Shown here: one piece after another, positions 39,344 to 46,528 of the stretch | Numbering within the stretch: the first letter of the stretch is position 1 | Layout of the letters: each line of letters begins with the position of its first letter | Assembly (NCBI GenBank): GCA_965242895.1 | Contig: OZ251507.1 | Span: forward strand, 992,001-1,056,000 | Length of the DNA: 64,000 nucleotides | Source: CATQHL01 sp965242895 | GTDB lineage: Bacteria; Actinomycetota; Acidimicrobiia; Acidimicrobiales; CATQHL01 | Direction: 5' to 3' | Program-made: the position numbers and the translations under genes | The notes under the pieces: model-generated | The model's database searches: none | The model's input: the letters and a program-made list of their open reading frames with translations, nothing else | Told to the model about the DNA's origin: nothing

Positions 39344-39463
39344 ATCGACTCCCCTCCTCAGACTGCAGGCAGACTGCAGGCAAAGTGTTTGAAATTACCC
39401 TTTTCACCATAGCATTACTTATTCAAAATTAAACCTACAAATTGGAAAATAAGAAAGAAGCAG

Positions 39464-40774
39464 ATGCCTGAAAACAACCAAGGGTTCGAGACCCGACAGA
39501 TACACGCTGGCCAAGAACCGGACGCAGCCACCAACAGCCGGGCTGTTCCGATCTACCAGACCACCTCCTACACCTTCAACAGCAGCGAGCATGCGGCCAA
39601 CCTGTTCGCCCTAGCCGAGATCGGCAACATCTACACGCGCATCATGAACCCCACTCAGGCGGTGTTCGAGGCGCGAATCGCCAGTCTGGAAGGGGCTACC
39701 TCCACCGCAGTGGGCATACCTGGTGCTCTGGCGCTGAGCAGCGGGCAAGCCGCCGAGACGATGGCGATCCTGAACCTGGCCGAAGCCGGCGACCACGTGG
39801 TTTCGTCGGCGTCGCTCTACGGCGGCACGTACAACCTGCTCCACTACACGCTGCCCAAGATGGGCATAGAGGTGACGTTCGTAAACGACCCCGACGACCT
39901 GGAGGAATGGGATCGGGCGGTGCGCCCCAACACGAAGTGCTTCTACGGGGAAACGTTCGGCAATCCCAAGAACGACTTCCTAGACATCGAAGGCGTCTCG
40001 GCTCTGGCGCACTCTCACGGCGTGCCTCTGATGATCGACAACACGGCGACTTCGCCTTATCTCGTACGTCCGTTCGAGTGGGGGGCGGACATCGTGGTGC
40101 ACTCGGCCACGAAGTTCATAGGAGGTCACGGCAACTCCATAGGCGGCGTGATCGTGGACGGCGGAAGTTTCGACTTCGGGGCGGGAGACAAGTTCCCCAA
40201 CTTCACCGAACCAGACCCGAGTTACCACGGATTGGCCTACTGGCCTGCGCTAGGAGCAGGTTCTTACATCATCAAGGCGAGAGTGCAGTTGCTGCGAGAC
40301 ATCGGCCCGGCCATCTCGCCGTTCAACTCATTCCTGTTCCTGCAAGGTCTGGAGACGTTGAGCCTGCGGATGGAGCGTCACTGCTCCAACGCACTCGCCG
40401 TGGCTCAGTACCTTGAGGGCAGGTCGGAAGTGGAGCAGGTGTTCTATGCGGGACTGCCGTCGAGTCCGTGGCACGAACGGGCGACCCGCCTCACCGAGGG
40501 ACGGGGCTACGGGTCGATCCCGTCGTTCATCGTCTCGGGAGGACGCGAGGCGGGACAGCGCTTCGTGGAGTCGCTGGAACTTCACAGCCACGTGGCCAAC
40601 ATCGGAGACGTGCGCAGCCTTGTGATACATCCGGCCTCTACCACCCACTCCCAACTCACGGAAGAGGAACAACTCACCGCAGGGGTGCACCCGGGGCTGG
40701 TGCGGCTGTCGGTCGGGCTGGAGTCGATCGACGACATCATCGCCGATCTCGAACGGGGCTTCGCAGCTATCTGA
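39464..40774 (+). CDS. metY: O-acetylhomoserine sulfhydrylase / aminocarboxypropyltransferase
   Basis: PLP enzyme that makes homocysteine from O-acetylhomoserine and sulfide. 436 residues, full length. Landmarks of the Cys/Met-metabolism PLP family: TRQIHAGQ, PIYQTTSYTF, YTRIMNPT, ALSSGQAAE, YGETFGNPKND, the PLP-lysine region VVHSATKFIGGHGNSIGG, and HPASTTHSQLTEEEQ...LVRLSVGLESIDD. The long insert between the PLP lysine and the C-terminal domain fits MetY rather than cystathionine gamma-synthase. It is divergent from LRR5; the ~120-base AT-rich gap must hold both promoters. Confidence 0.95.
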   Translation: MPENNQGFETRQIHAGQEPDAATNSRAVPIYQTTSYTFNSSEHAANLFALAEIGNIYTRIMNPTQAVFEARIASLEGATSTAVGIPGALALSSGQAAETMAILNLAEAGDHVVSSASLYGGTYNLLHYTLPKMGIEVTFVNDPDDLEEWDRAVRPNTKCFYGETFGNPKNDFLDIEGVSALAHSHGVPLMIDNTATSPYLVRPFEWGADIVVHSATKFIGGHGNSIGGVIVDGGSFDFGAGDKFPNFTEPDPSYHGLAYWPALGAGSYIIKARVQLLRDIGPAISPFNSFLFLQGLETLSLRMERHCSNALAVAQYLEGRSEVEQVFYAGLPSSPWHERATRLTEGRGYGSIPSFIVSGGREAGQRFVESLELHSHVANIGDVRSLVIHPASTTHSQLTEEEQLTAGVHPGLVRLSVGLESIDDIIADLERGFAAI

Positions 40775-40950
40775 GAGGCGACCTGGGGATGGCGCCCGGG
40801 GGCGGCAGCAGGGCCGGGGACGACACAAGGCGGCTCTGAGAATGCTCGCCCCCCGGGAGTTTCGGGCGTCTCGGGCAGGCTGAAAGCCGACCGGGGCTCA
40901 GACGCCGCCGGAGGCAGGCGGCCCGGGGCGCAGACGCCGCCGGGGGCGAC

Positions 40951-41634
40951 TCAGGCGACTCGATGCAGGGTCGCCTCTACGTGATCGGTCATAGGGTGGC
41001 CCACCGCGGCCATTGAGACCCTGTAGCGCAGAGTGTCGCCGTCTACCGACACCCAGCGTTCGGTGGCGTCCACCTGCTTGGCGGCGGGTGTCGGATGCAC
41101 GCCGACAGCGTTCAGCAGTACCAGGAAGCCGAAGTGGGTGAGCGTTAAACCGCCTGTGAGCACCTCGGCGATGCCGCTGGGTTGGGTGAGAAGCACTTCT
41201 ACCCTCTGAGCAACGTCAGCCGAATCGCTGGCGGCTGGGGGCGCAGAACCGGCAGACGGAGCAGAACCGGCGGGGGTTGACGCAGAACCGGGCGGCGCAG
41301 AGGCGGGGAGCGGCGCAGAACCGGCGGGCGGAAGCGGACGCCAATAGCCGCACTCGGCATGCAAGGGCAGCCCGTCGGCGCCCGCCGTGCGCTGGGTATA
41401 CGACAGGAACGGCTTGCCTGCGTGTGCGAAAACGACCTCCTCCGTATAGGTGAAGGGGTCGATGCTCGGATAGTCGCCGTAACCTTCGCCGCGCCACGTT
41501 CCGAGCAGCGGCTTAAGAAGCAGGCAGACCGGGTGCAGTTCCAGCGCTTTGAGCCTTCTCTTGGAGACCTCTCCCGTCAGCTCGACCGCCGAAAGCGAGC
41601 GAGGGGCTCGGGCGGGCGGACGACGGGCGGACAA
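40951..41634 (-). CDS. Nitrobindin-family heme-binding beta-barrel protein (peroxynitrite isomerase type)
   Basis: Small ferric-heme beta-barrel of the nitrobindin/THAP4-like family, linked to peroxynitrite detoxification. The signature GTWRGEGYGDYPSI (near residue 46), EEVVFAHAGKPFLSYTQRT, LHAECGYWRP and the C-terminal LRYRVSMAAVGHPMTDHVEATL are present. In the middle, between two barrel strands, sits a ~45-residue Ala/Pro/Ser/Gly insert encoded by degenerate GC-rich repeats (about 41215-41340), not typical of the family. The ~175-base gap to metY contains more GC-rich short repeats and no gene. Confidence 0.88.
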   Translation of the reverse strand: MSARRPPARAPRSLSAVELTGEVSKRRLKALELHPVCLLLKPLLGTWRGEGYGDYPSIDPFTYTEEVVFAHAGKPFLSYTQRTAGADGLPLHAECGYWRPLPPAGSAPLPASAPPGSASTPAGSAPSAGSAPPAASDSADVAQRVEVLLTQPSGIAEVLTGGLTLTHFGFLVLLNAVGVHPTPAAKQVDATERWVSVDGDTLRYRVSMAAVGHPMTDHVEATLHRVA

Positions 41635-41661
41635 GGGGAAAGAAAGTAGCAGCCCTCCGGC

Positions 41662-43284
41662 TTAGTAGTCCATGTCGGGCATGCTCGGAGCGCCTGAGTT
41701 GGATTCCTCTGGCTTGTCGGCCACGACCGCCTCGGTGGTGAGGAACAGACCGGCTACCGAGCCTGCGTTCTGAAGCGCCGAGCGAGTGACCTTGGCAGCG
41801 TCGATGATGCCAGCGGCGGTGAGGTCCTCGTACTCACCCGTGGCGGCGTTGAGCCCGACAGTTCCTTCTGTTTGGCGCACCTGCTCCACCACGACCCCGC
41901 CTTCGAGGCCGGCGTTCACTGCGATCTGGTAGAGAGGCACCTCCAACGACTTGGCCACGATGCTGGCGCCAGTGGCTTCGTCGCGGTCGGAAAGAGCGCC
42001 GGCTGCTTCACGGACGGCGTCCTGGGCGCGAAGAAGGGTTACGCCGCCGCCAGCCACGACGCCCTCCTCGATAGCCGCCTTGGTGGTGCTCACGGCGTCT
42101 TCGATGCGGTGCTTCTTCTCCTTGAGTTCAACCTCGGTAGCCGCTCCCACCTTGAGCACCGCCACGCCGCCCGAGAGCTTGGCGAGGCGCTCCTGCAGCT
42201 TCTCCCGGTCGTAGTCGGAGTCGGTGTTTTCGATCTCCTGAGTGATCTGGCGGATGCGTCCGTCCACGTCAGCCTTGGAACCGCTGCCCTCCACGATGGT
42301 GGTTTCGTCCTTGGTCACTACAGCCTTGCGGGCGCGCCCGAGGAGGTCGAGGGTGGTGTTCTCGAGCTTCAGCCCCACGTCCTCGCTGACAACCTGACCG
42401 CCGGTGAGGACGGCTAGGTCGGCGAGCATAGCCTTGCGTCGATCGCCGAATCCGGGAGCTTTTACGGCGGCGGAAGTGAACGTGCCGCGGATCTTGTTCA
42501 CGACCAGAGTTGCGAGGGCTTCGCCCTCCACGTCCTCGGCCACGATGAGCAGTTGCTTGCCGGCCTGCATGACCTTCTCGAGCACGGGGACGACGTCGCG
42601 CACAGCGCTGATCTTCGAACTCACCAGCAGGATGTAAGGGTCTTCGAGTACCGCCTCCATACGGTCAGGGTCGGTCACAAAGTAGGGCGAGATGTAGCCC
42701 TTGTCGAAGCGCATGCCCTCCACGAGGTCCATCTCCATGCCGAAGGTCTGCGACTCCTCCACAGTGATCACGCCGTCCTTGCCGACCTTGTCGATGGCCT
42801 CGGAAATCTGAGCGCCCACTTCGTCATCGGCTGCGGAGATGGCGGCCACCTGAGCCACCTGATCTTTGGATTCCACGTCTACGGACTGGCTGCGAATGGC
42901 CTCGACGGCGGCCTCTACGCCTGCCTCTATACCTCGCTTCAGACTCATCGGGTTGGCGCCGGCTGCCACGTTCCGCAGACCCTCACGCACCATGGCCCAG
43001 GCCAACACTGTGGCGGTGGTGGTGCCGTCGCCAGCCACGTCGTCAGTCTTCTTGGCGACCTCTTTCACGAGTTCGGCGCCGATCTTCTCGTACGGGTCTT
43101 CAAGATCGATTTCCTTGGCAATGGACACGCCGTCGTTGGTGATAGTGGGGGCGCCCCACTTCTTCTCGAGCACGACGTTGCGCCCCTTGGGACCTAGCGT
43201 CACCCTCACGGCGTCGGCGAGTTGGTTCATTCCCGACTCAAGGGCGCGACGCGCCTGCTCGTCAAAAGCGATGATTTTGCTCAT
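41662..43284 (-). CDS. groEL: 60 kDa chaperonin GroEL
   Basis: Tetradecameric folding chaperone. 540 residues from the ATG at 43284 (MSKIIAFDEQARRALESGM); GGGAGGAAG lies 6 bases upstream. The family landmarks NVVLEKKWGAPTITNDGVSI, DVAGDGTTTATVLA and AAIEEGVVAGGGVTLLRA are present. The C-terminus is APSMPDMDY, without the repeated GGM tail. No groES is adjacent. An upstream CIRCE element implies HrcA control. The open frame to 43323 adds 13 residues that do not match the family. Confidence 0.97.
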   Translation of the reverse strand: MSKIIAFDEQARRALESGMNQLADAVRVTLGPKGRNVVLEKKWGAPTITNDGVSIAKEIDLEDPYEKIGAELVKEVAKKTDDVAGDGTTTATVLAWAMVREGLRNVAAGANPMSLKRGIEAGVEAAVEAIRSQSVDVESKDQVAQVAAISAADDEVGAQISEAIDKVGKDGVITVEESQTFGMEMDLVEGMRFDKGYISPYFVTDPDRMEAVLEDPYILLVSSKISAVRDVVPVLEKVMQAGKQLLIVAEDVEGEALATLVVNKIRGTFTSAAVKAPGFGDRRKAMLADLAVLTGGQVVSEDVGLKLENTTLDLLGRARKAVVTKDETTIVEGSGSKADVDGRIRQITQEIENTDSDYDREKLQERLAKLSGGVAVLKVGAATEVELKEKKHRIEDAVSTTKAAIEEGVVAGGGVTLLRAQDAVREAAGALSDRDEATGASIVAKSLEVPLYQIAVNAGLEGGVVVEQVRQTEGTVGLNAATGEYEDLTAAGIIDAAKVTRSALQNAGSVAGLFLTTEAVVADKPEESNSGAPSMPDMDY

Positions 43285-43316
43285 AGTTTCTTCCTCCCTG
43301 GAAGTTCGTGTAGTAG

Positions 43317-43343
43317 TTAGCACTCTCTGTCTGAGACTGCTAA
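43317..43343 (-). promoter_or_regulatory. CIRCE operator of groEL
   Basis: TTAGCACTC, nine bases, GACTGCTAA. This matches the CIRCE inverted repeat (TTAGCACTC-N9-GAGTGCTAA) with one mismatch, 33 bases upstream of the groEL start. HrcA is the known repressor of CIRCE; its gene is not in the window. Confidence 0.9.
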
Positions 43344-43508
43344 CAGCCTAGAGAAAAACGGGCGCAACACCAACCTACGGCGCTACGGCGCTCGCCCAAT
43401 GCTCGACCACGCCGGAGCGATGCGCCGGAGCGATGGTGTTGGTTGTTAGGCGCCGGCTGTCAGGCGTTGGCTGCTTGCGCCGCCAGTTTGCGGCCGCTGG
43501 AGCCCCTG

Positions 43509-43790
43509 TCAACCGCCGGCCACTGCCGGGACGATGGCGATCGTGCTGCCTACGGGCACGGGGGTTTGAAGTCCGTCGAGGAAGCGGACGTCCTCGTCGG
43601 CGAGGAAAACGTTCACGAAGCGGCGGAGGTTGCCCTCGGGGTCGAGCACCTGATCGCGCAGACCAGGATGTGCGTCGTTCAACTTTTCGATAACCTCGCC
43701 CACCGTCTCTCCGGCTGCGCTCACCTCTGAAGCGCCTGCTGTCAGAGGGCGCAGGGTCGTGGGAATTCTTACTTTTGCATTAGCGGACAC
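43509..43790 (-). CDS. cysO: CysO-type MoaD/ThiS-like sulfur carrier protein
   Basis: Ubiquitin-fold sulfur carrier of ~93 residues ending in the required di-glycine (AIVPAVAGG). The segments VRIPTTLRPLT, FVNVFLADEDVRFLDGL and the GG end resemble mycobacterial CysO, which as a thiocarboxylate supplies sulfur to a CysM-type cysteine synthase. No cysM or mec gene is next to it. GTG 43790 matches the family start, but AGGAGG is directly in front of it with no spacing, and the open frame continues to 43961, so the start is uncertain. Confidence 0.85.
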   Translation of the reverse strand: MSANAKVRIPTTLRPLTAGASEVSAAGETVGEVIEKLNDAHPGLRDQVLDPEGNLRRFVNVFLADEDVRFLDGLQTPVPVGSTIAIVPAVAGG

Positions 43791-43936
43791 CCTCCTGAGG
43801 CTACAGGACAGCGACGGCGTTGCGAGACTCGGCGACAGGGACTTGGGACGGACTGGGCGGGCAACGGAAACGGCAGAGGAATGGCAGGAAACCGAGAACG
43901 CCGTCGCCGGAACGGCCAAAATCGAAGAACCGAAGG

Positions 43937-44010
43937 AGCCCGAGGTGGGAGTCGAACCCACTGCCTCCGGTTTACAAGACCGGTGCTCTGGCCAAATGAG
44001 CTACTCGGGC
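43937..44010 (-). tRNA. tRNA-Thr (TGT anticodon)
   Basis: On the minus strand the acceptor GCCCGAG pairs with CTCGGGC, the anticodon stem CCGGT/ACCGG encloses CTTGTAA (anticodon TGT), and the T arm is GTGGG-TTCGACT-CCCAC. CCA is not encoded. It lies between cysO and the LytR_C gene. Confidence 0.95.
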
Positions 44011-44147
44011 GAATACGCTTATGGCCGTTGCCACTAGTCTAATCTGAAACAAAATACCTGATGTGAGAGTCCAACTGCAGCAGCTAAGGAGTCTCACCTA
44101 GCAAACCGGAGTGTCCGCCGAGTTGAGAAATCGCCCAAGGTAAGCCA

Positions 44148-44726
44148 GTGAACATTAACGCCGTCAAAGGTGCTCTGCTCGTACTGTTGGCCGTCCTGAT
44201 CGGAGTCGTCGTGCTGGCGCGGGGACTTGATTCGCCGGACATGACGACCACAGCGACCGGGGAAACCAGCAACGGCGATGCGACATCCACGCCTCCTGCG
44301 CCGACGACGACCGAGGGGCCTGCCGCGACGACGACATTGGTCGTGTCGACCACCGAGACCACGACTCCTCCGACGACCACGACGACGCAACCGCCCCCGG
44401 TCGCCCACTCCCGCAGCGAGGTCAGAGTGCTGGTGGCCAACAGCACGGACGTCTGCGGCGCCGCTGGATACCAGACCAACCTGCTCAGTGCGGCGGGATA
44501 CGTCACCAAGCAGGCCGTCAACACCAAGTCCGAGGTGCAGTTGGACGGATCAATCGCCTACTACGAGCCGGACTACTCCGCAGACGCTCAGGTGATCGCC
44601 TCCGAAATCGGCTTGGCGCTCGTCAACCTGGCGCCCATGCCGTCGGATCTTCCCGTGGAGGATCTTCAGGATGCCCACGTACTGGTAGTCATCGGGAACG
44701 ACAGCCTGGCCAAGGAAACCTGCTAG
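44148..44726 (+). CDS. LytR C-terminal-domain envelope protein
   Basis: 192 residues. One N-terminal membrane anchor (residues ~5-25, GALLVLLAVLIGVVVLA), a Thr/Pro-rich linker (~30-85), and a C-terminal LytR_C-type domain starting SEVRVLVANSTDVCGAAGYQ and containing LSAAGYVTKQAVN and AHVLVVIGND. Such proteins lack the catalytic LytR-CpsA-Psr domain and are common membrane-anchored envelope proteins in actinobacteria. GTG start at 44148. It lies 91 bases before ispF on the same strand. Confidence 0.82.
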   Translation: MNINAVKGALLVLLAVLIGVVVLARGLDSPDMTTTATGETSNGDATSTPPAPTTTEGPAATTTLVVSTTETTTPPTTTTTQPPPVAHSRSEVRVLVANSTDVCGAAGYQTNLLSAAGYVTKQAVNTKSEVQLDGSIAYYEPDYSADAQVIASEIGLALVNLAPMPSDLPVEDLQDAHVLVVIGNDSLAKETC

Positions 44727-44817
44727 ACCTCGAAGCCTTCAACCGAGCGAACCGCCGCCGTTGGAAGTTCCGAACGCAACGGCAGTCAGTTCAGGACAGG
44801 TGTGGGCGGTTTCTGTA

Positions 44818-45282
44818 ATGCGCATCGGATACGGCTACGACGTACACGCTTTCAGCGAAGACCCTGAACGTCCGCTTCTGCTAGGAGGCGTGCTCTTTCC
44901 AGGCGAGCGGGGTCTGCGCGGACACAGCGACGCCGACGTGATCGCCCACGCTTGTTGCGACGCAATCCTCGGGGCGGCGGGACTGGGTGACATGGGTGCT
45001 TGTTTTCCCGACGACGAGCCGACCTGGGAGGGCGCCGACAGCATTGAGATGCTGCGCATAGTCGTGCGGAAAGTCACAGACGCTGGATGGGTCGTCCAGA
45101 ACCTGGACTGCACGGTGGTCGCCGAGCGGCCGAGGATCGCCCCTCGCCGCTTGGAAGTTCAGGCGAGGCTCAGCGAGACGGTAGGAGCTCCGGTCTCGGT
45201 GAAAGGCAAGACCGCCGAAGGTCTAGGCGCCCTGGGAAGAGGAGAGGGCATTGCCTGCTGGGCAGCGGCCCTGCTGGCGTGA
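44818..45282 (+). CDS. ispF: 2-C-methyl-D-erythritol 2,4-cyclodiphosphate synthase
   Basis: Makes the cyclic diphosphate of the MEP isoprenoid pathway. 154 residues, full length: RIGYGYDVHAF with the metal-binding DVH, the second metal His in RGHSDADVIAHACCDAILGA, LGDMGACFPD, and the C-terminal KGKTAEGLGALGRGEGIACWA. The ATG at 44818 fits the family; the open frame starts earlier. Its stop overlaps the GTG of rlmB (GTGA). Confidence 0.97.
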   Translation: MRIGYGYDVHAFSEDPERPLLLGGVLFPGERGLRGHSDADVIAHACCDAILGAAGLGDMGACFPDDEPTWEGADSIEMLRIVVRKVTDAGWVVQNLDCTVVAERPRIAPRRLEVQARLSETVGAPVSVKGKTAEGLGALGRGEGIACWAAALLA

Positions 45283-46514
45283 GCGACGAGCGGGGCGGGG
45301 GTAAGTCCGGCCCCCGGAGTCCCCGTCCCCGGAGTCCCCGGAAGTCAGGAAGCCGGCCGGGGTCGCGACCCGGGCAGCAACGGAGACCTGGGGCTGAAAA
45401 GGGGCGAGAACGGAGACCTGGACAGCGCGGAAGCACGCCGATGCGGGGGGGCGGGCAAAAGTCCGGAAGACAGGAGGATCGACGGGGCGGGGGGCAGCGT
45501 TCAGGAGAACAGCGAGGCGGCGGGCAGCGTTCCGGCGGGCAACGTTCCGGCGGGCAACGTTCCGGCGGGCAACGTTCCGGAGAACAGCGTTCCGGGGGAC
45601 AGCGTTCCGGGGGGCAGCGTTCCGGGGGGCAGCGTTCCGGAGGGCAACGCAGAGGGCGCTCAGATCGACAGGCTGGCGGGCAGCGCCCCCGTGGGCGGCA
45701 AGGAGAGGACAGGCGCAGCAGAAATCTGGGGGGCGAGAGGGTCATAGGGCGTCAGTCGGTGAAGGAGCTCCTGCTGGCCGGACGAAGACCGGTGCGGGAA
45801 GTGCTCCTTGCGGCCGACCTTGAACCTGCCAGGATCCTGGAAGAGATCATCGACCTGTCCGACGAAGCGGGCGTGCCGATCAGGGAAACCCCCCGAAAGA
45901 AGATCGAGGCCTTGGCGGAAACCGCTTCGCACCAGGGAGTGCTGGCGCTGGCCGCTCCGCTGCCCATCTATTCGATGGAAGACGCATTGAAGCAGGCAGA
46001 CGCCGCAGACGCTCAGGCAGACGCCGCAGACGCCTCGACCGACAACCGAGCAGCGCCCCCCCTGCTGGTTCTCGACGGCGTCGTCGACCCTGGCAACCTG
46101 GGGTCTCTGCTGCGTACCGCCGAGTGCGCCGGCGTCCGTGCGGTCGTGCTCCCTCGCCATCGGTCGGCGCGGATCACTCCGGTGGTCACCAAACGATCAG
46201 CAGGCGCTGTGGAGCACCTTTACTTCGTTGCTGCGAGCGGCATACCGACGGCGCTTGCGGAACTGACAGAGCGAGGGGTCTGGTCGGTCGGTCTGGACGC
46301 AGCGGCAGAAAGCACCATCTGGGAACTGGACTTGGCAGACTCTGCGGTGGCGCTGGTTCTGGGCAGCGAGGGGAGCGGCCTTTCCCGGCTAACCCGCAAG
46401 CGTTGCGACGTCTTGGTTCGCATCCCCACGGAAGGGCAGTTGGGAATATTAAACGTGACGGTTGCGGGCTCAGTCGCCCTGTTCGAGTTCGCCCGACGGC
46501 GCACGGGGCGCTAG
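45279..46514 (+). CDS. rlmB: SpoU-family rRNA 2'-O-methyltransferase (RlmB type) with GGQRS repeat N-terminus
   Basis: SAM-dependent ribose methyltransferase with the SPOUT knot, probably acting on 23S rRNA. Motifs: NLGSLLRTAECAGVRAVVLP (motif 1), LVLGSEGSGL (motif 2), and LNVTVAGSVALFEFARRR (motif 3). The substrate-binding L30e-like domain begins ERVIGRQSVKELLLAGRR (near residue 155). The first ~150 residues are low-complexity Arg/Gly/Ser, including ~11 tandem GGQRS units encoded by a 15-base repeat. The GTG start at 45279 overlaps the ispF stop. The basic repeat could bind RNA, by analogy with RGG tails. A short Ala/Asp repeat lies near residue 250. Confidence 0.9.
   Translation: MSDERGGGKSGPRSPRPRSPRKSGSRPGSRPGQQRRPGAEKGRERRPGQRGSTPMRGGGQKSGRQEDRRGGGQRSGEQRGGGQRSGGQRSGGQRSGGQRSGEQRSGGQRSGGQRSGGQRSGGQRRGRSDRQAGGQRPRGRQGEDRRSRNLGGERVIGRQSVKELLLAGRRPVREVLLAADLEPARILEEIIDLSDEAGVPIRETPRKKIEALAETASHQGVLALAAPLPIYSMEDALKQADAADAQADAADASTDNRAAPPLLVLDGVVDPGNLGSLLRTAECAGVRAVVLPRHRSARITPVVTKRSAGAVEHLYFVAASGIPTALAELTERGVWSVGLDAAAESTIWELDLADSAVALVLGSEGSGLSRLTRKRCDVLVRIPTEGQLGILNVTVAGSVALFEFARRRTGR
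45481..45657 (+). repeat. 15-bp minisatellite coding for GGQRS units in rlmB
   Basis: Eleven or so units of the pattern GGGCA[G/A]CGTTCCGG[C/A/G]G in tandem. Unit length is a multiple of three, so unit gain or loss changes only the length of the disordered arm. Confidence 0.93.
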
Positions 46515-46528
46515 CGTTTCTGGCCGTC

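Noticed and set aside
39344..39463. SAM riboswitch before metY
   Set aside because: The ~120-base leader is plain AT-rich DNA; I see no conserved stems of a SAM aptamer.
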